A stretch of 64,000 nt of DNA from JBGQOJ01 sp052119585 (GTDB lineage: Bacteria; Pseudomonadota; Alphaproteobacteria; Rhodobacterales; Rhodobacteraceae), in NCBI RefSeq assembly GCF_052119585.1, contig NZ_JBGQOJ010000001.1, forward strand, positions 372,001 through 436,000, in the 5' to 3' direction. This document shows, piece by piece, positions 23,055 through 32,152 of the stretch; the stretch's first letter is position 1; every line of letters begins with the position of its first letter. Under the pieces are notes generated by a model. The model was not told the DNA's origin, ran no database searches, and saw nothing but the letters and a program-made list of their open reading frames with translations. The position numbers and the translations under genes were made by a program.

Positions 23055-24878
23055 ATGGACGATCAGAATAAGAACCTTATCCTCGCAACTGTGCTCAGTT
23101 TCCTCGTAATCCTCGGTTGGTTTGTGCTTTTTCCACCACCCGAAGCTGTCGTTGAATCAAATGCGCCCGTTGCGATGCAAACCACAAATGACGGCACAAC
23201 TGCGGCCCCCCCCCCGGTTGCTGGCGGCGCGGTCACACCGATTGCCCCGACAACACCCGCACAGGCCCGCACAACGGCCTTGGCGAACACGGCGCGCATC
23301 ACGGTCGACACGCCCAGTCTGACGGGAACGATTGCGTTGGTTGGCGGGCGTATCGATGACCTTTCGCTTAAAAATTACCGCGAGACGCTTGATCCCAGCT
23401 CTCCGAATGTGACGCTTTTGTCGCCTGTGGGCAGCAACAGCGCATATTACGCACTGTATGGCTGGGCACCTGGCGGTGACTTGACGTTCGAAGACGTGCC
23501 GGGCGCGAATACACCATGGCAGCTTGAAACGGGCACCACTCTTGGTCTCGATTCCCCGGTCACCCTGCGCTGGGACAACGGCAAGGGGCTGACGTTCCGC
23601 CGCGTCATGTCTGTCGATAGTAACTTTATGTTCACCGTCACCCAAAGCGTCGAAAATTCCGGCACAACAGAAGCGCGGATGGCCCCTTATGGTATCGTCG
23701 CAAGACACGGCAAGCCGGACACCGCAAACTTCTTCATTCTGCACGAGGGCGTCGTCCGTATGTCCGACGGCAAGCTTGAGGAAATGAAATACAAGGATAT
23801 GCCCGACCTGCCTCTCATCGAGCGCGAGGCCGCGCAGGCCGAAGTGATCGACGTAACGACGAACGGCTGGGTCGGATTTACCGATAAATACTGGATGACC
23901 ACGCTTATCCCAGAGGATGCGCACGCATTCACCTCTGTCGCCAAGTATGTTCCCGGCGCCGATATCTATCAGACAGAGGCGCGTATGCCTGTGATCGCGG
24001 TCGCCCCCGGACAAACACAGACAAGCACGACGCGCCTGTTTGCCGGTGCCAAAGAGTGGGAAACCATCCGTGCCTACCAGAACGAAGATGGGATTACAGG
24101 CTTTCTCGACTCGATCGACTGGGGCTGGTTCTACTTTCTGACAAAGCCGATTTTCTGGGTCCTGCACCACCTGCACGGGCTGATTGGAAACATGGGCCTT
24201 GCGATTATCGGCCTGACGCTGCTGATCAAGGCGATCCTGTTCCCGCTGGCCTATAAATCCTACGTTTCCATGGCGAAGATGAAAGAGCTTCAGCCGCAAA
24301 TGGAAAAAATCAAGGAGAAGGCCGGCGACGACAAGGCGAAGTTGCAGCAGGAAATGATGCAACTTTACAAGCGGGAAAAGGTAAACCCGGCCTCCGGCTG
24401 TTTGCCAATCGTGATGCAGATCCCGATTTTCTTTTCGCTTTATAAGGTGATCTTTGTGACCATCGAACTGCGCCATGCGCCGTTCTTCGGTTGGATCAAG
24501 GATCTCTCGGCACCTGACCCAAGTTCGATCCTCAACCTGTTCGGGCTTTTGCCTTTCGCTCCGCCTGACCCGACCTCTATCTTCGTCACCTTCTCGCTTG
24601 GCGTATTGCCGATCCTTCTGGGTATTTCGATGTGGCTTCAGCAAAAGCTGAACCCGGCCCCTGCGGACAAAACGCAAGCGGCGGTGTTTGCCTGGATGCC
24701 GTGGATATTCATGTTCATGCTGGGAAGTTTTGCAAGTGGTCTGGTCGTCTACTGGATTGCGAACAATACGATCACCTTTACCCAACAGTATCTGATCATG
24801 CGCAGCCAGGGCTTTAAACCGGACGTGTTCGGGAACATCAGATCGACGTTCAAACGCAAGAAACCCGACGCAAAGTGA
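23055..24878 (+). CDS. yidC: Membrane protein insertase YidC
   Basis: YidC inserts and folds inner membrane proteins alone or with SecYEG. The 607-residue protein has TM1 (about 8-25), a Pro/Ala/Thr-rich linker, the large periplasmic beta domain (about 85-330), then the insertase core TMs with PIFWVLHHLHGLIGNMGLAI, MKELQPQMEKIKEKAGDD and the GCLPIVMQIPIFFSLYKVI motif. Start ATG 23055 follows AGAGGTGG. The linker is encoded across a run of ten cytosines. Confidence 0.96.
   Translation: MDDQNKNLILATVLSFLVILGWFVLFPPPEAVVESNAPVAMQTTNDGTTAAPPPVAGGAVTPIAPTTPAQARTTALANTARITVDTPSLTGTIALVGGRIDDLSLKNYRETLDPSSPNVTLLSPVGSNSAYYALYGWAPGGDLTFEDVPGANTPWQLETGTTLGLDSPVTLRWDNGKGLTFRRVMSVDSNFMFTVTQSVENSGTTEARMAPYGIVARHGKPDTANFFILHEGVVRMSDGKLEEMKYKDMPDLPLIEREAAQAEVIDVTTNGWVGFTDKYWMTTLIPEDAHAFTSVAKYVPGADIYQTEARMPVIAVAPGQTQTSTTRLFAGAKEWETIRAYQNEDGITGFLDSIDWGWFYFLTKPIFWVLHHLHGLIGNMGLAIIGLTLLIKAILFPLAYKSYVSMAKMKELQPQMEKIKEKAGDDKAKLQQEMMQLYKREKVNPASGCLPIVMQIPIFFSLYKVIFVTIELRHAPFFGWIKDLSAPDPSSILNLFGLLPFAPPDPTSIFVTFSLGVLPILLGISMWLQQKLNPAPADKTQAAVFAWMPWIFMFMLGSFASGLVVYWIANNTITFTQQYLIMRSQGFKPDVFGNIRSTFKRKKPDAK
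23206..23215 (+). repeat. Homopolymer of ten C in yidC
   Basis: Ten consecutive cytosines encode part of the Ala-Pro-Pro-Pro linker of YidC. Runs this long are prone to slippage. The frame is open here. Confidence 0.9.
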
Positions 24879-24950
24879 CAGGTCGCGTCGCCATTATCTG
24901 GCGACATTCGATCAAACCGCGTGGGCACAAGGTGTTCGAACGCATAACAT

Positions 24951-24981
24951 TGATCCCGAGGCAGGGCATGCCCCGGGATCA
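24951..24981 (+). terminator. Possible hairpin terminator after yidC
   Basis: TGATCCCG (24951-24958) pairs with CGGGATCA (24974-24981); the loop contains the dyad GGGCATGCCC. There is no U-tract, so it may be a factor-dependent end or only a processing structure. Remaining bases of 24879-25046 show no gene. Confidence 0.3.
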
Positions 24982-25046
24982 CTTGACGTTTATGCCGTGG
25001 TGATCAAAGCCGGAAACGTCGCAACAGGCGACAGAATAGAGATACG

Positions 25047-25700
25047 ATGATGGATATGCGATTTACCCTGGCCGAAGAGCCTGACGCCGTGACAGCGGAA
25101 TTCGGCCGGAAGCTGTTTGCCGGCAACACCGAATTTCTGAAGGGGGTCGTTGCAATGGACGGCCTGCCGCCCGCCGACCGGATGGAGGTTTGCTTTGCCG
25201 GTCGTTCGAACGTCGGGAAGTCATCATTGATCAACGCGTTGACCGGGCGCAAGGGGCTTGCGCGGGCATCCAACACCCCCGGTCGGACGCAGGAAATCAA
25301 CTATTTCACCCTATCTGAACAGCATTATCTGGTCGACTTGCCCGGTTATGGCTTCGCCAATGCGCCGCTTGCCGTCGTTGAGAAATGGCAGCGTCTGCTG
25401 AAAAACTATCTATCGGGGCGCCAAACCCTGCGCCGCGCCTTTGTGTTGATTGATACCCGCCACGGCGTAAAACCCGTTGACGAGGAAATCATGACCCTGC
25501 TGGACCGATCTGCCGTAACGTTCCAAGTGGTCATGACAAAGGCTGACAAGGTCAAGGAAATCGACCGCGCGGCCATTGTCGAACAGGTTTTCGGGGCGAT
25601 GAAGAAGCATCCAGCCGCCTTCAACGAGGTCATTCTGACCTCGTCGGAAAAAGGTGACGGCCTGCCCACCCTGCGTGCGACGATCGCAACGCTGGAATAA
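25047..25700 (+). CDS. engB: Ribosome biogenesis GTPase EngB/YihA
   Basis: An essential small GTPase acting in late 50S assembly. The 217-residue protein shows P-loop FAGRSNVGKSSLINALTG (about 51-68), switch NTPGRTQEINYF, G3 VDLPGYGFANAP, G4 TKADK and TSSEKGDG. ATG 25047 and 25050 are adjacent alternatives. The conserved neighbour of yidC. Confidence 0.95.
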   Translation: MMDMRFTLAEEPDAVTAEFGRKLFAGNTEFLKGVVAMDGLPPADRMEVCFAGRSNVGKSSLINALTGRKGLARASNTPGRTQEINYFTLSEQHYLVDLPGYGFANAPLAVVEKWQRLLKNYLSGRQTLRRAFVLIDTRHGVKPVDEEIMTLLDRSAVTFQVVMTKADKVKEIDRAAIVEQVFGAMKKHPAAFNEVILTSSEKGDGLPTLRATIATLE

Positions 25701-25715
25701 TCGCGGACGGCGGGA

Positions 25716-26459
25716 TCAGCCGACGTGCTGCCCGCCGTTCACCTCTATCTCGGTGCCAGAGACGTAACTGCTTTCGTCCGAGCACAGAAAATAGATGACG
25801 CTTGCCACTTCATCCGGTTGCCCCAACCGACGCAACGGCAACTTTTCGACAATCTTATCGGTGCCAGGCGAAAGGATAGAGGTCTCGACCTCTCCGGGTG
25901 CGATGGCGTTGACCCGCACGCCCAAGGGGCCAAAGTCATGCGCCATCTCGCGCGTCAACGCCTTGAGCGCCGCCTTTGACGTTGCATAGGCTGCGCCGGC
26001 AAAGGGGTGCACACGGCTGCCCGCGATCGACGTGACATTGACGACAGCCCCTTTGGCCGTAGCCAGTTCGTCCTTCAGGCCGCGCGCCAGAATCACCGAA
26101 GCAAAGAAGTTGACGTGAAACACATGGCCCCAGGCCCGCAGATCAGTGTCGAGAGTGGAAAGCCGCCCGCCATCCCCGGCTTTCGGAGAGATGCCCGCAT
26201 TGTTGACCAACGCGTCCAGTCGCCCGCCCAGCTTGGCCCGAAGAACCTCTATTCCGGCGATGGTCTTGTTCGGGTCGGCCAGGTCGATCTGAACGTGATT
26301 ATCCTCGCCGCCACCCCATGGGCATGCGGACGGAAACGGATGCCGCGAACATGTAATGACGCGCCACCCTTCGCGGTTGAACCGCTGCACAGTTGCATGT
26401 CCGATTCCCCGGCTTGCCCCAGTCAGAATCATCGTTCTTTGTCGATCGTCGCGCGCCAT
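25716..26459 (-). CDS. Short-chain dehydrogenase/reductase
   Basis: A 247-residue classical SDR, NAD(P)-dependent. Cofactor loop TGASRGIG (13-20), NNAG (86-89), catalytic Ser in VTSIAGS, Tyr158 and Lys162 (YATSK), and C-terminal SYVSGTEIEVNGGQH. The pattern is closest to the FabG/3-oxoacyl-type group but substrate cannot be assigned. It is divergent from argB and convergent with engB. Confidence 0.88.
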   Translation of the reverse strand: MARDDRQRTMILTGASRGIGHATVQRFNREGWRVITCSRHPFPSACPWGGGEDNHVQIDLADPNKTIAGIEVLRAKLGGRLDALVNNAGISPKAGDGGRLSTLDTDLRAWGHVFHVNFFASVILARGLKDELATAKGAVVNVTSIAGSRVHPFAGAAYATSKAALKALTREMAHDFGPLGVRVNAIAPGEVETSILSPGTDKIVEKLPLRRLGQPDEVASVIYFLCSDESSYVSGTEIEVNGGQHVG

Positions 26460-26579
26460 GACTTCTTCTCCGGTGTTCGCCGCGACCCTAGCAAGCCCTG
26501 CACGAAACGCAATGCAACTGCGCGGACCACTTGGAATCGCGTGACCAAGCGGCTACCAAAGAGATGAACAAAGGATGTT

Positions 26580-27455
26580 ATGATGAGAAAACAGGACGTC
26601 ATGAATCGAGATTGGATAGCTACCGCCAAAACCCTCTCAGCCGCGCTGCCCTATTTGCAGCGCTACAAGGGGGCGACCGTTGTCATCAAGTTGGGTGGCC
26701 ACGCCATGGGCAGCGACGAAGCGATGGACAGCTTTGCGCGCGACGTTGTGCTGATGCAGCAGGTCGGAGTGAACCCGGTGATCGTTCATGGTGGCGGCCC
26801 GATGATCAACGAAATGCTGGCCAAGCTGGGCATCAAATCCGAGTTTGTGAACGGCAAGCGCGTGACCGACGCGGCCACGATGGACGTCGTGGAAATGGTT
26901 CTGTCGGGCAAGGTGAACAACCGAATCGTTCAGGCGATCAGCGATCAGGGCGGCAAGGCGGTCGGCGTGTCCGGCAAGGATGCCAACCTGATGATCTGCG
27001 ATCAGACCAATCCCGATCTGGGCTTTGTCGGCACCCCCGCGCAGATGGACCCGACGATTCTGCGCGATCTGCACGCCGCAGGTGCCATTCCGGTGATTGC
27101 GCCGCTTGGTATGGGCCGCGACGGCGAGACCTATAACGTCAACGGTGATACTTGCGCGGGCGCGATTGCGGGTGCGTTAAAGGCTGATCGCCTGCTTCTG
27201 TTGACGGATGTCGCCGGTGTGAAAGATGCCGAGGGCAATGTGGTCACGCAGATGACGCCCGAGCATATCCATACAATGATCCGCGATGGCGTCATTGCCG
27301 GTGGCATGATCCCCAAGACCGAAACGGCGCTGGCCGCGATCGAGGCCGGAGTGCGCGCCGTGGTCATTCTTGACGGGCGCGCCCCGAATGCCTGCCTGCT
27401 GGAGCTTTATACAGATCACGGTGCAGGTAGCCTGATCCGCGCCGAACTGGCCTGA
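26580..27455 (+). CDS. argB: Acetylglutamate kinase
   Basis: ArgB phosphorylates N-acetylglutamate in arginine synthesis. The 291-residue protein shows VVIKLGGHAMG, VIVHGGGPMINEML, VNGDTCAGAIAGAL, LLLLTDVAGV and GGMIPKTETAL, all hallmarks. ATG 26580 follows AAAGGATGTT; ATG 26601 (MNRDWIATA) has its own AGGA and is possible. The stop overlaps the next start by one base (TGATG). Confidence 0.95.
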   Translation: MMRKQDVMNRDWIATAKTLSAALPYLQRYKGATVVIKLGGHAMGSDEAMDSFARDVVLMQQVGVNPVIVHGGGPMINEMLAKLGIKSEFVNGKRVTDAATMDVVEMVLSGKVNNRIVQAISDQGGKAVGVSGKDANLMICDQTNPDLGFVGTPAQMDPTILRDLHAAGAIPVIAPLGMGRDGETYNVNGDTCAGAIAGALKADRLLLLTDVAGVKDAEGNVVTQMTPEHIHTMIRDGVIAGGMIPKTETALAAIEAGVRAVVILDGRAPNACLLELYTDHGAGSLIRAELA

Positions 27456-28108
27456 TGCCGTCCTATGCCGCGCTTTCGGATCTTGCCAGAGCGCGGCATC
27501 TGGACATCTTCGGGGCGTTCCACCCGAGATCCGGGGATAAGGCGCCGCAAGGCACAAAAACGCTTTTCCTGCTTGGCCCGTCAGAGCCGGGCTTTTGGTC
27601 GCATTTCACGCAAAGCGATGAATATATCGATGGGCGTGCCGATCCGGTTGATCGGTGGTCCCGCCGCACCATTGGCGAACTGGCTGGCAGTCTGGGCGGC
27701 AAGGCGGTGTTTCCCTTTGGCGGCCCGCCCCATTTACCGTTTTACCGCTGGGCGATACGATCTGGCCGCGCATGGCCATCCCCCATTCAGCTATTGGTGC
27801 ATGATGCGGCCGGTTTGCTGGTGTCCTATCGCGGCGCAATCGCCCTGACCGGGCACATAGAACTGCCAGCAACGCCGGCATGCCCCTGCGACAGCTGCGC
27901 TGATAAACCTTGCCAGACCGCCTGCCCTGCGGTCGCTTTTGACAACGCGGGGTATGACCTCGACGCGTGCCATGCACATCTCGACAGTGCCAAAGGGTCC
28001 GATTGCATGTTATCGGGGTGTGCTGCACGCAGGGCCTGTCCAGCGTCAAAAGACTATGCAAGACTGCCAGAACACTCTGCCTATCACATGAGGCTTTTTC
28101 ACACATGA
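27455..28108 (+). CDS. Putative 4Fe-4S ferredoxin-like protein
   Basis: A 217-residue protein with a cysteine cluster CPCDSCADKPCQTACP (about 142-157) and further cysteines in CHAHL, CMLSGCAARRACP. Such spacing binds one or two Fe-S clusters and resembles the C-terminal ferredoxin part of QueG-like proteins, but the corrinoid domain is missing. Function unknown. Overlaps argB by 1 nt and the SixA-like gene by 4 nt (ATGA), so all three are one coupled operon. Confidence 0.75.
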   Translation: MPSYAALSDLARARHLDIFGAFHPRSGDKAPQGTKTLFLLGPSEPGFWSHFTQSDEYIDGRADPVDRWSRRTIGELAGSLGGKAVFPFGGPPHLPFYRWAIRSGRAWPSPIQLLVHDAAGLLVSYRGAIALTGHIELPATPACPCDSCADKPCQTACPAVAFDNAGYDLDACHAHLDSAKGSDCMLSGCAARRACPASKDYARLPEHSAYHMRLFHT

Positions 28109-28614
28109 CCCATCGCCTGATCCTGACCCGCCACGCTAAATCCAGCTGGGATAGCCCCGCACAAGACGACAAGACCCGCCCGCTTAACACACGCGGAATA
28201 TTCGCGGCGAAAGAACTGGGCGACTGGCTCGCCTCGCGCAACTATACCCCGACCGAGGTTCTGTGCTCTTCCGCGACGCGGACAAAGGAGACCTGGGACG
28301 GCGTTGCGCCCGCTTTGACCGGAAAAGCCAAGGTCACGTATAACGACAACATGTATAACGCCAGCGCGGATGTTCTGTTGGCCGTGCTACAAAAGGCCGG
28401 GACAAAGACGGTGATGATGATCGGCCACAACCCCGGCATCGCCAGTTTCGCGGAAATGATCGCAGCGGATCCGCCGCTTGGTCCGGTGTTCAGCCATTTC
28501 CCGACCGCCGCGACTTTGGTTCTGGAATTCGACCTGAACGATTGGTCAGAGGTAAAATACGGGACGGGCCAAACGCTGGATTTCGTGACACCCGACGATC
28601 TGGGCGTTGCTTGA
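28105..28614 (+). CDS. SixA-type histidine phosphatase
   Basis: A 169-residue histidine phosphatase. The phosphohistidine loop LTRHAKSSWD (His10) and second histidine in IGHNPGIASF are intact, with SSATRTKETW between. SixA dephosphorylates phosphohistidine in Hpt domains in E. coli; the target here is unknown. Start ATG 28105 lies in the ATGA overlap. A strong terminator follows. Confidence 0.85.
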   Translation: MTHRLILTRHAKSSWDSPAQDDKTRPLNTRGIFAAKELGDWLASRNYTPTEVLCSSATRTKETWDGVAPALTGKAKVTYNDNMYNASADVLLAVLQKAGTKTVMMIGHNPGIASFAEMIAADPPLGPVFSHFPTAATLVLEFDLNDWSEVKYGTGQTLDFVTPDDLGVA

Positions 28615-28633
28615 CCGCCATTCCGTTGAATGC

Positions 28634-28665
28634 AAAACGCCCCGAAGTTACCTTCGGGGCGTTTT
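28634..28665. terminator. Bidirectional intrinsic terminator between sixA-like gene and aapP
   Basis: AAAACGCCCCGAAG (28634-28647) pairs fully with CTTCGGGGCGTTTT (28652-28665) around TTAC; T-runs exist in both directions. It ends both convergent operons. Confidence 0.92.
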
Positions 28666-28688
28666 TGTATCGGTCGCAGCGCTAAACC

Positions 28689-29480
28689 CTAGTGACCCAG
28701 AATCTGGCTGAGGAACAGCTTTGTCCGGTCTGATTGCGGGTTGTTGAAGAACTCTTTCGGTTCATTCTGCTCTACAATCTGGCCCTGATCCATAAAGATG
28801 ACGCGGTTCGCGACGGCTTGGGCAAATCCCATCTCGTGCGTGACGCACAACATGGTCATGCCCTCTTCCGCCAGCTCGATCATGGTGTCCAGAACCTCTT
28901 TGATCATCTCGGGGTCAAGCGCCGAGGTCGGTTCGTCGAACAACATGATCCGCGGCTTCATGCACAAGGACCGTGCAATCGCCACGCGCTGTTGCTGACC
29001 ACCGGACAACTGGCCGGGATACTTGTTGGCCTGCTCGGGGATCTTCACCTTTTCAAGAAAATGCATCGCGATTTCTTCGGCTTCTTTCTTGGGTGTTTTG
29101 CGAACCCAGATCGGCGCCAGCGTGCAATTTTCAAGGATCGTCAGATGCGGGAACAAGTTGAAGTGCTGAAAGCACATGCCAACCTCTGATCGGATTTTAT
29201 CGATGTTTTTCAGGTCCGATGACAATTCGGTCCCGTCGACAATGATGCGGCCCTTCTGGTGCTCTTCCAGACGGTTGATGCACCGGATCAGGGTGGATTT
29301 ACCGGACCCGGAAGGCCCGCAGATCACGATCCGTTCGCCACGGTTCACCGTCAGGTTGATGTCCCGCAGCACATGGAAGGTGCCGTACCATTTGTTCATA
29401 TTGCTGATTTCAATCGCCACCTCGTCCGAGACGGACATATGTGAGCGGTTGATTTCACGGTCGACTGCAAGTTCAGACAT
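28689..29480 (-). CDS. aapP: General L-amino acid ABC transporter, ATP-binding protein
   Basis: The ATPase of the Aap general amino-acid permease. The 263-residue protein has Walker A CGPSGSGKSTLIRC, Q-loop FQHFNLFPHLT, signature LSGGQQQRVAIARS, Walker B IMLFDEPTSALDPE and H-loop VTHEMGFA. ATG 29480 (MSELAVDRE) is chosen because upstream codons overlap aapM and are not conserved-looking. Last gene of aapJQMP, with the terminator 24 nt beyond its stop. Confidence 0.96.
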   Translation of the reverse strand: MSELAVDREINRSHMSVSDEVAIEISNMNKWYGTFHVLRDINLTVNRGERIVICGPSGSGKSTLIRCINRLEEHQKGRIIVDGTELSSDLKNIDKIRSEVGMCFQHFNLFPHLTILENCTLAPIWVRKTPKKEAEEIAMHFLEKVKIPEQANKYPGQLSGGQQQRVAIARSLCMKPRIMLFDEPTSALDPEMIKEVLDTMIELAEEGMTMLCVTHEMGFAQAVANRVIFMDQGQIVEQNEPKEFFNNPQSDRTKLFLSQILGH

Positions 29481-29490
29481 GGTGAACTCC

Positions 29491-30807
29491 TTATGTATGG
29501 CCAGTCTGAAGCTTGCGCTCCAGAAAGATTGAATAACGGGACATCGAGAAGCAGCATACGAAGAACAGCAATCCGATAAAGATGAACAATTCCCAATAGA
29601 TGCCGTTCCAATCCGTGCTGGCACGAATAGCGCTTGCCAGACCGATAGGATCGAACAGACCGATAAAGACCACCAGCGTGGTGTCCTTGAACAAGCCGAT
29701 AAAGGTGTTCACGATCCCTGGAATCGAGATTTTCATCGCCTGTGGCAGGATGATCAGGCGCATGGATTTCCAGTAATCCAGCCCCAGCGCATCGGCCGCC
29801 TCGTACTGCCCACGTGGAACCGCCGCCAGACCACCGCGGATCACTTCGGCCATATAGGCCGAGGCAAACAGCGTCACCATGATGATCACACGCAACAGCA
29901 GATCAAGGTTGGCATTGGGTGGCAGGAAGTAGTTCAGCAAAAGCGATGCAGTGATCAGCCAGACAATCAGGGGAACGCCGCGGATGACCTCTATAAAGGT
30001 CACGGCGGTCTTGTTGATGATCAACAAATCCGACTGACGCGCCAGCGCCAAAAGAACACCCAAAGGCAGCGACAGGATGATCCCGCTGACTCCGATGATA
30101 AACGACAGCATGAAGCCACCGAAATCCTTCGAACTTACAGCCTCGATCGAGATCGGCACGATGCCCTGCATGATCTGCGCCGCAGCCGAGGCCGCGAAGA
30201 TCCACCAGAACACCGGCACAAGGATCGCGGCCAACGCCCCGACAAGAGCGCCCAGATATTTGGAGCCCAGTGCAAAGCCAAGGTATCCAAGACCGAAGCC
30301 CGCCGCGACGGAGAGAACGCCCCAGATCGACCCACCCCACAGAAGCCACAGCATAGCGAATGGAACCACCGCCGATACCATCAGCATCTTGCGGGGCAAG
30401 CCACTGAACAGGATCGGTGCGACGGCCACCAGAAACAGAACCAGCGCCAGAACAGGGCGCCAATACAGATGGTTCGGATAAAATCCAAACAGCAACTGCT
30501 GCCAACGATCGGAAATAACCGCAAAGCACGCGGCAGAGGCATCCGGCCCCAAGGTCGCATCGCGGATCTGGCGACATTCGGTCAGGGACTTTGCGGTCCA
30601 GATTCCGTTCAGAAACCATGGCAGGATATGGCTGAGCACCCAATAGACAGCCAGCAAGGAGACGACCGTCAGGATCGCATTCAACCATGTCGGAAACAGG
30701 TTTTCCCGCACCCACCTGATTGCGCCGGTTTCCCCCACGGGAGGGGCCGCCTGGGGCAACATGGCGTCCCGCACATAAGAAACGGTAGAGGCGTGTGTCT
30801 CGCTCAT
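29491..30807 (-). CDS. aapM: General L-amino acid ABC transporter, permease AapM
   Basis: Membrane subunit, 438 residues. A long N-terminal part with several helices and an extra hydrophilic loop precedes the BPD permease core, where EVIRGGLAAVPRGQYEAADALG is the ATPase-contact EAA loop. The unusual length versus about 220 residues for simple HisM-type permeases is typical of Aap. Starts 1 nt after the aapQ stop. Confidence 0.93.
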   Translation of the reverse strand: MSETHASTVSYVRDAMLPQAAPPVGETGAIRWVRENLFPTWLNAILTVVSLLAVYWVLSHILPWFLNGIWTAKSLTECRQIRDATLGPDASAACFAVISDRWQQLLFGFYPNHLYWRPVLALVLFLVAVAPILFSGLPRKMLMVSAVVPFAMLWLLWGGSIWGVLSVAAGFGLGYLGFALGSKYLGALVGALAAILVPVFWWIFAASAAAQIMQGIVPISIEAVSSKDFGGFMLSFIIGVSGIILSLPLGVLLALARQSDLLIINKTAVTFIEVIRGVPLIVWLITASLLLNYFLPPNANLDLLLRVIIMVTLFASAYMAEVIRGGLAAVPRGQYEAADALGLDYWKSMRLIILPQAMKISIPGIVNTFIGLFKDTTLVVFIGLFDPIGLASAIRASTDWNGIYWELFIFIGLLFFVCCFSMSRYSIFLERKLQTGHT

Positions 30808-30808
30808 C

Positions 30809-32023
30809 TCAACGCTCCTTCAGCTTGATCGAGGTATTATACATGTTCATAACCCCCGAGATGATCAGACTAAGCGCCAGATAGAACGCCGCCATCAACA
30901 GAATCCCTTCCAGCTCTCGTCCGGTCTGGTTGATGGTGATTCCGCCCAAAGTCGCGCGAACGTCCATATACCCGACGGCAATCGCCAGCGAAGAGTTCTT
31001 GGTCAGGTTAAGGTACTGCGAAATCAGGGGCGGGATGATCACCCGCAACGCTTGCGGCAGGATCACCAGCTTCATCGTCCGTTTGGGACGCAGACCCAAG
31101 GCAAACGCCGCCTCTGTCTGACCTTTGGACACGGACATGATACCGGAACGCACGACCTCGGCGATGAAGGCACCCGTGTAAAGCGACAGCGCGATCCAAA
31201 GAGCAATCAAAGAGTTCCGGATTTGCAAACCGCCGACAAAGTTGAAGCCGCCAAGTTCTGGATAGGTCAGCGACACCGGACGCCCGAGCACGAAATAGGC
31301 AAGAACCGTCGGGATAATGAAAATCGCCAGACTGACCCGGAAAACCGGAAGGATCTGGCCGGTCGCCTCTTGCTTCTTGCGCGCCATGCGGCGGAACAGA
31401 AATATTCCGATCAGGGACAGCACAAAAACCGAGACCAGCGCGATAGACCCGGCACCCCAAACCGGCATCGGAATAAAGATGCCCCGGTTCGTGATCGCCA
31501 CGGTATCGCCCAGAATCATAGAGGCCGACCCACCTGCGCGAAAGTCGCGTGGCTGCGGCGTTGCCTCTGTCATCACGGCGAAGATCACCAGAATCCAAAG
31601 CAGCAGGGGCACGTTGCGGAAGCCTTCGACATAGACCGTCATCAAACGGGCGATAACCCAGTTCTTCGACAGGCGCAGAACGCCTGCGGTCACACCGATC
31701 ATCGTCGCAAGCACGCAACCAAGAAACGCGACAAGCAGCGTGTTGAGAATGCCGACCAGAGCCGCGCGGCCATGCGTCGATGCATTCGAATATTCGATCA
31801 ACATCTGGTTGATGTCATAGTTGGCTCTTTGGCCCAAAAAGCCAAAGTTGAAGTCTTTGCCAAGTGCGGAAAGGTTGGCCACCGTGTTCGAGATAAGCCA
31901 GTAGAACGACGCGACAATAAGGATCAAAGCCACCACTTGGATGGTCATTGACCGATATCGTGTGTCATAAATCAACTGGCTTAGGCGGAACGTTTCCTTC
32001 GGCGGATCTGACACATCGGTCAT
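30809..32023 (-). CDS. aapQ: General L-amino acid ABC transporter, permease AapQ
   Basis: The second membrane subunit, 404 residues: N-terminal helix (about 28-48), then YDINQMLIEYSN and the permease domain, with the EAA loop EVVRSGIMSVSKGQTEAAFALG. Pairs with AapM. Starts 129 nt after aapJ, beyond an intrinsic hairpin that should reduce read-through relative to the binding protein. Confidence 0.93.
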   Translation of the reverse strand: MTDVSDPPKETFRLSQLIYDTRYRSMTIQVVALILIVASFYWLISNTVANLSALGKDFNFGFLGQRANYDINQMLIEYSNASTHGRAALVGILNTLLVAFLGCVLATMIGVTAGVLRLSKNWVIARLMTVYVEGFRNVPLLLWILVIFAVMTEATPQPRDFRAGGSASMILGDTVAITNRGIFIPMPVWGAGSIALVSVFVLSLIGIFLFRRMARKKQEATGQILPVFRVSLAIFIIPTVLAYFVLGRPVSLTYPELGGFNFVGGLQIRNSLIALWIALSLYTGAFIAEVVRSGIMSVSKGQTEAAFALGLRPKRTMKLVILPQALRVIIPPLISQYLNLTKNSSLAIAVGYMDVRATLGGITINQTGRELEGILLMAAFYLALSLIISGVMNMYNTSIKLKER

Positions 32024-32111
32024 CTGAAGTTCCCCGTGCTGGTTTTGCCTATCGGTCTAAAAAGGCATCGCCTTTTGCTGCCGCAGGTCATTTTATTTGT
32101 AGAAATCTAAA

Positions 32112-32141
32112 AAAGGGGCGCGGACTGAACCGCGCCCCTTT
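32112..32141 (-). terminator. Intergenic terminator between aapJ and aapQ
   Basis: On the minus strand AAAGGGGCGCGG and CCGCGCCCCTTT form a perfect 12-bp stem with a 6-nt loop, followed by T6. Because aapQ lies beyond, it is probably an attenuator that keeps the binding protein in excess over the permease. Confidence 0.88.
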
Positions 32142-32152
32142 CCCCGTCCGAC

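Noticed and set aside
23157..24785. 542-codon open frame antisense to yidC
   Set aside because: Shadow frame, Arg/His-rich, no recognisable domain.
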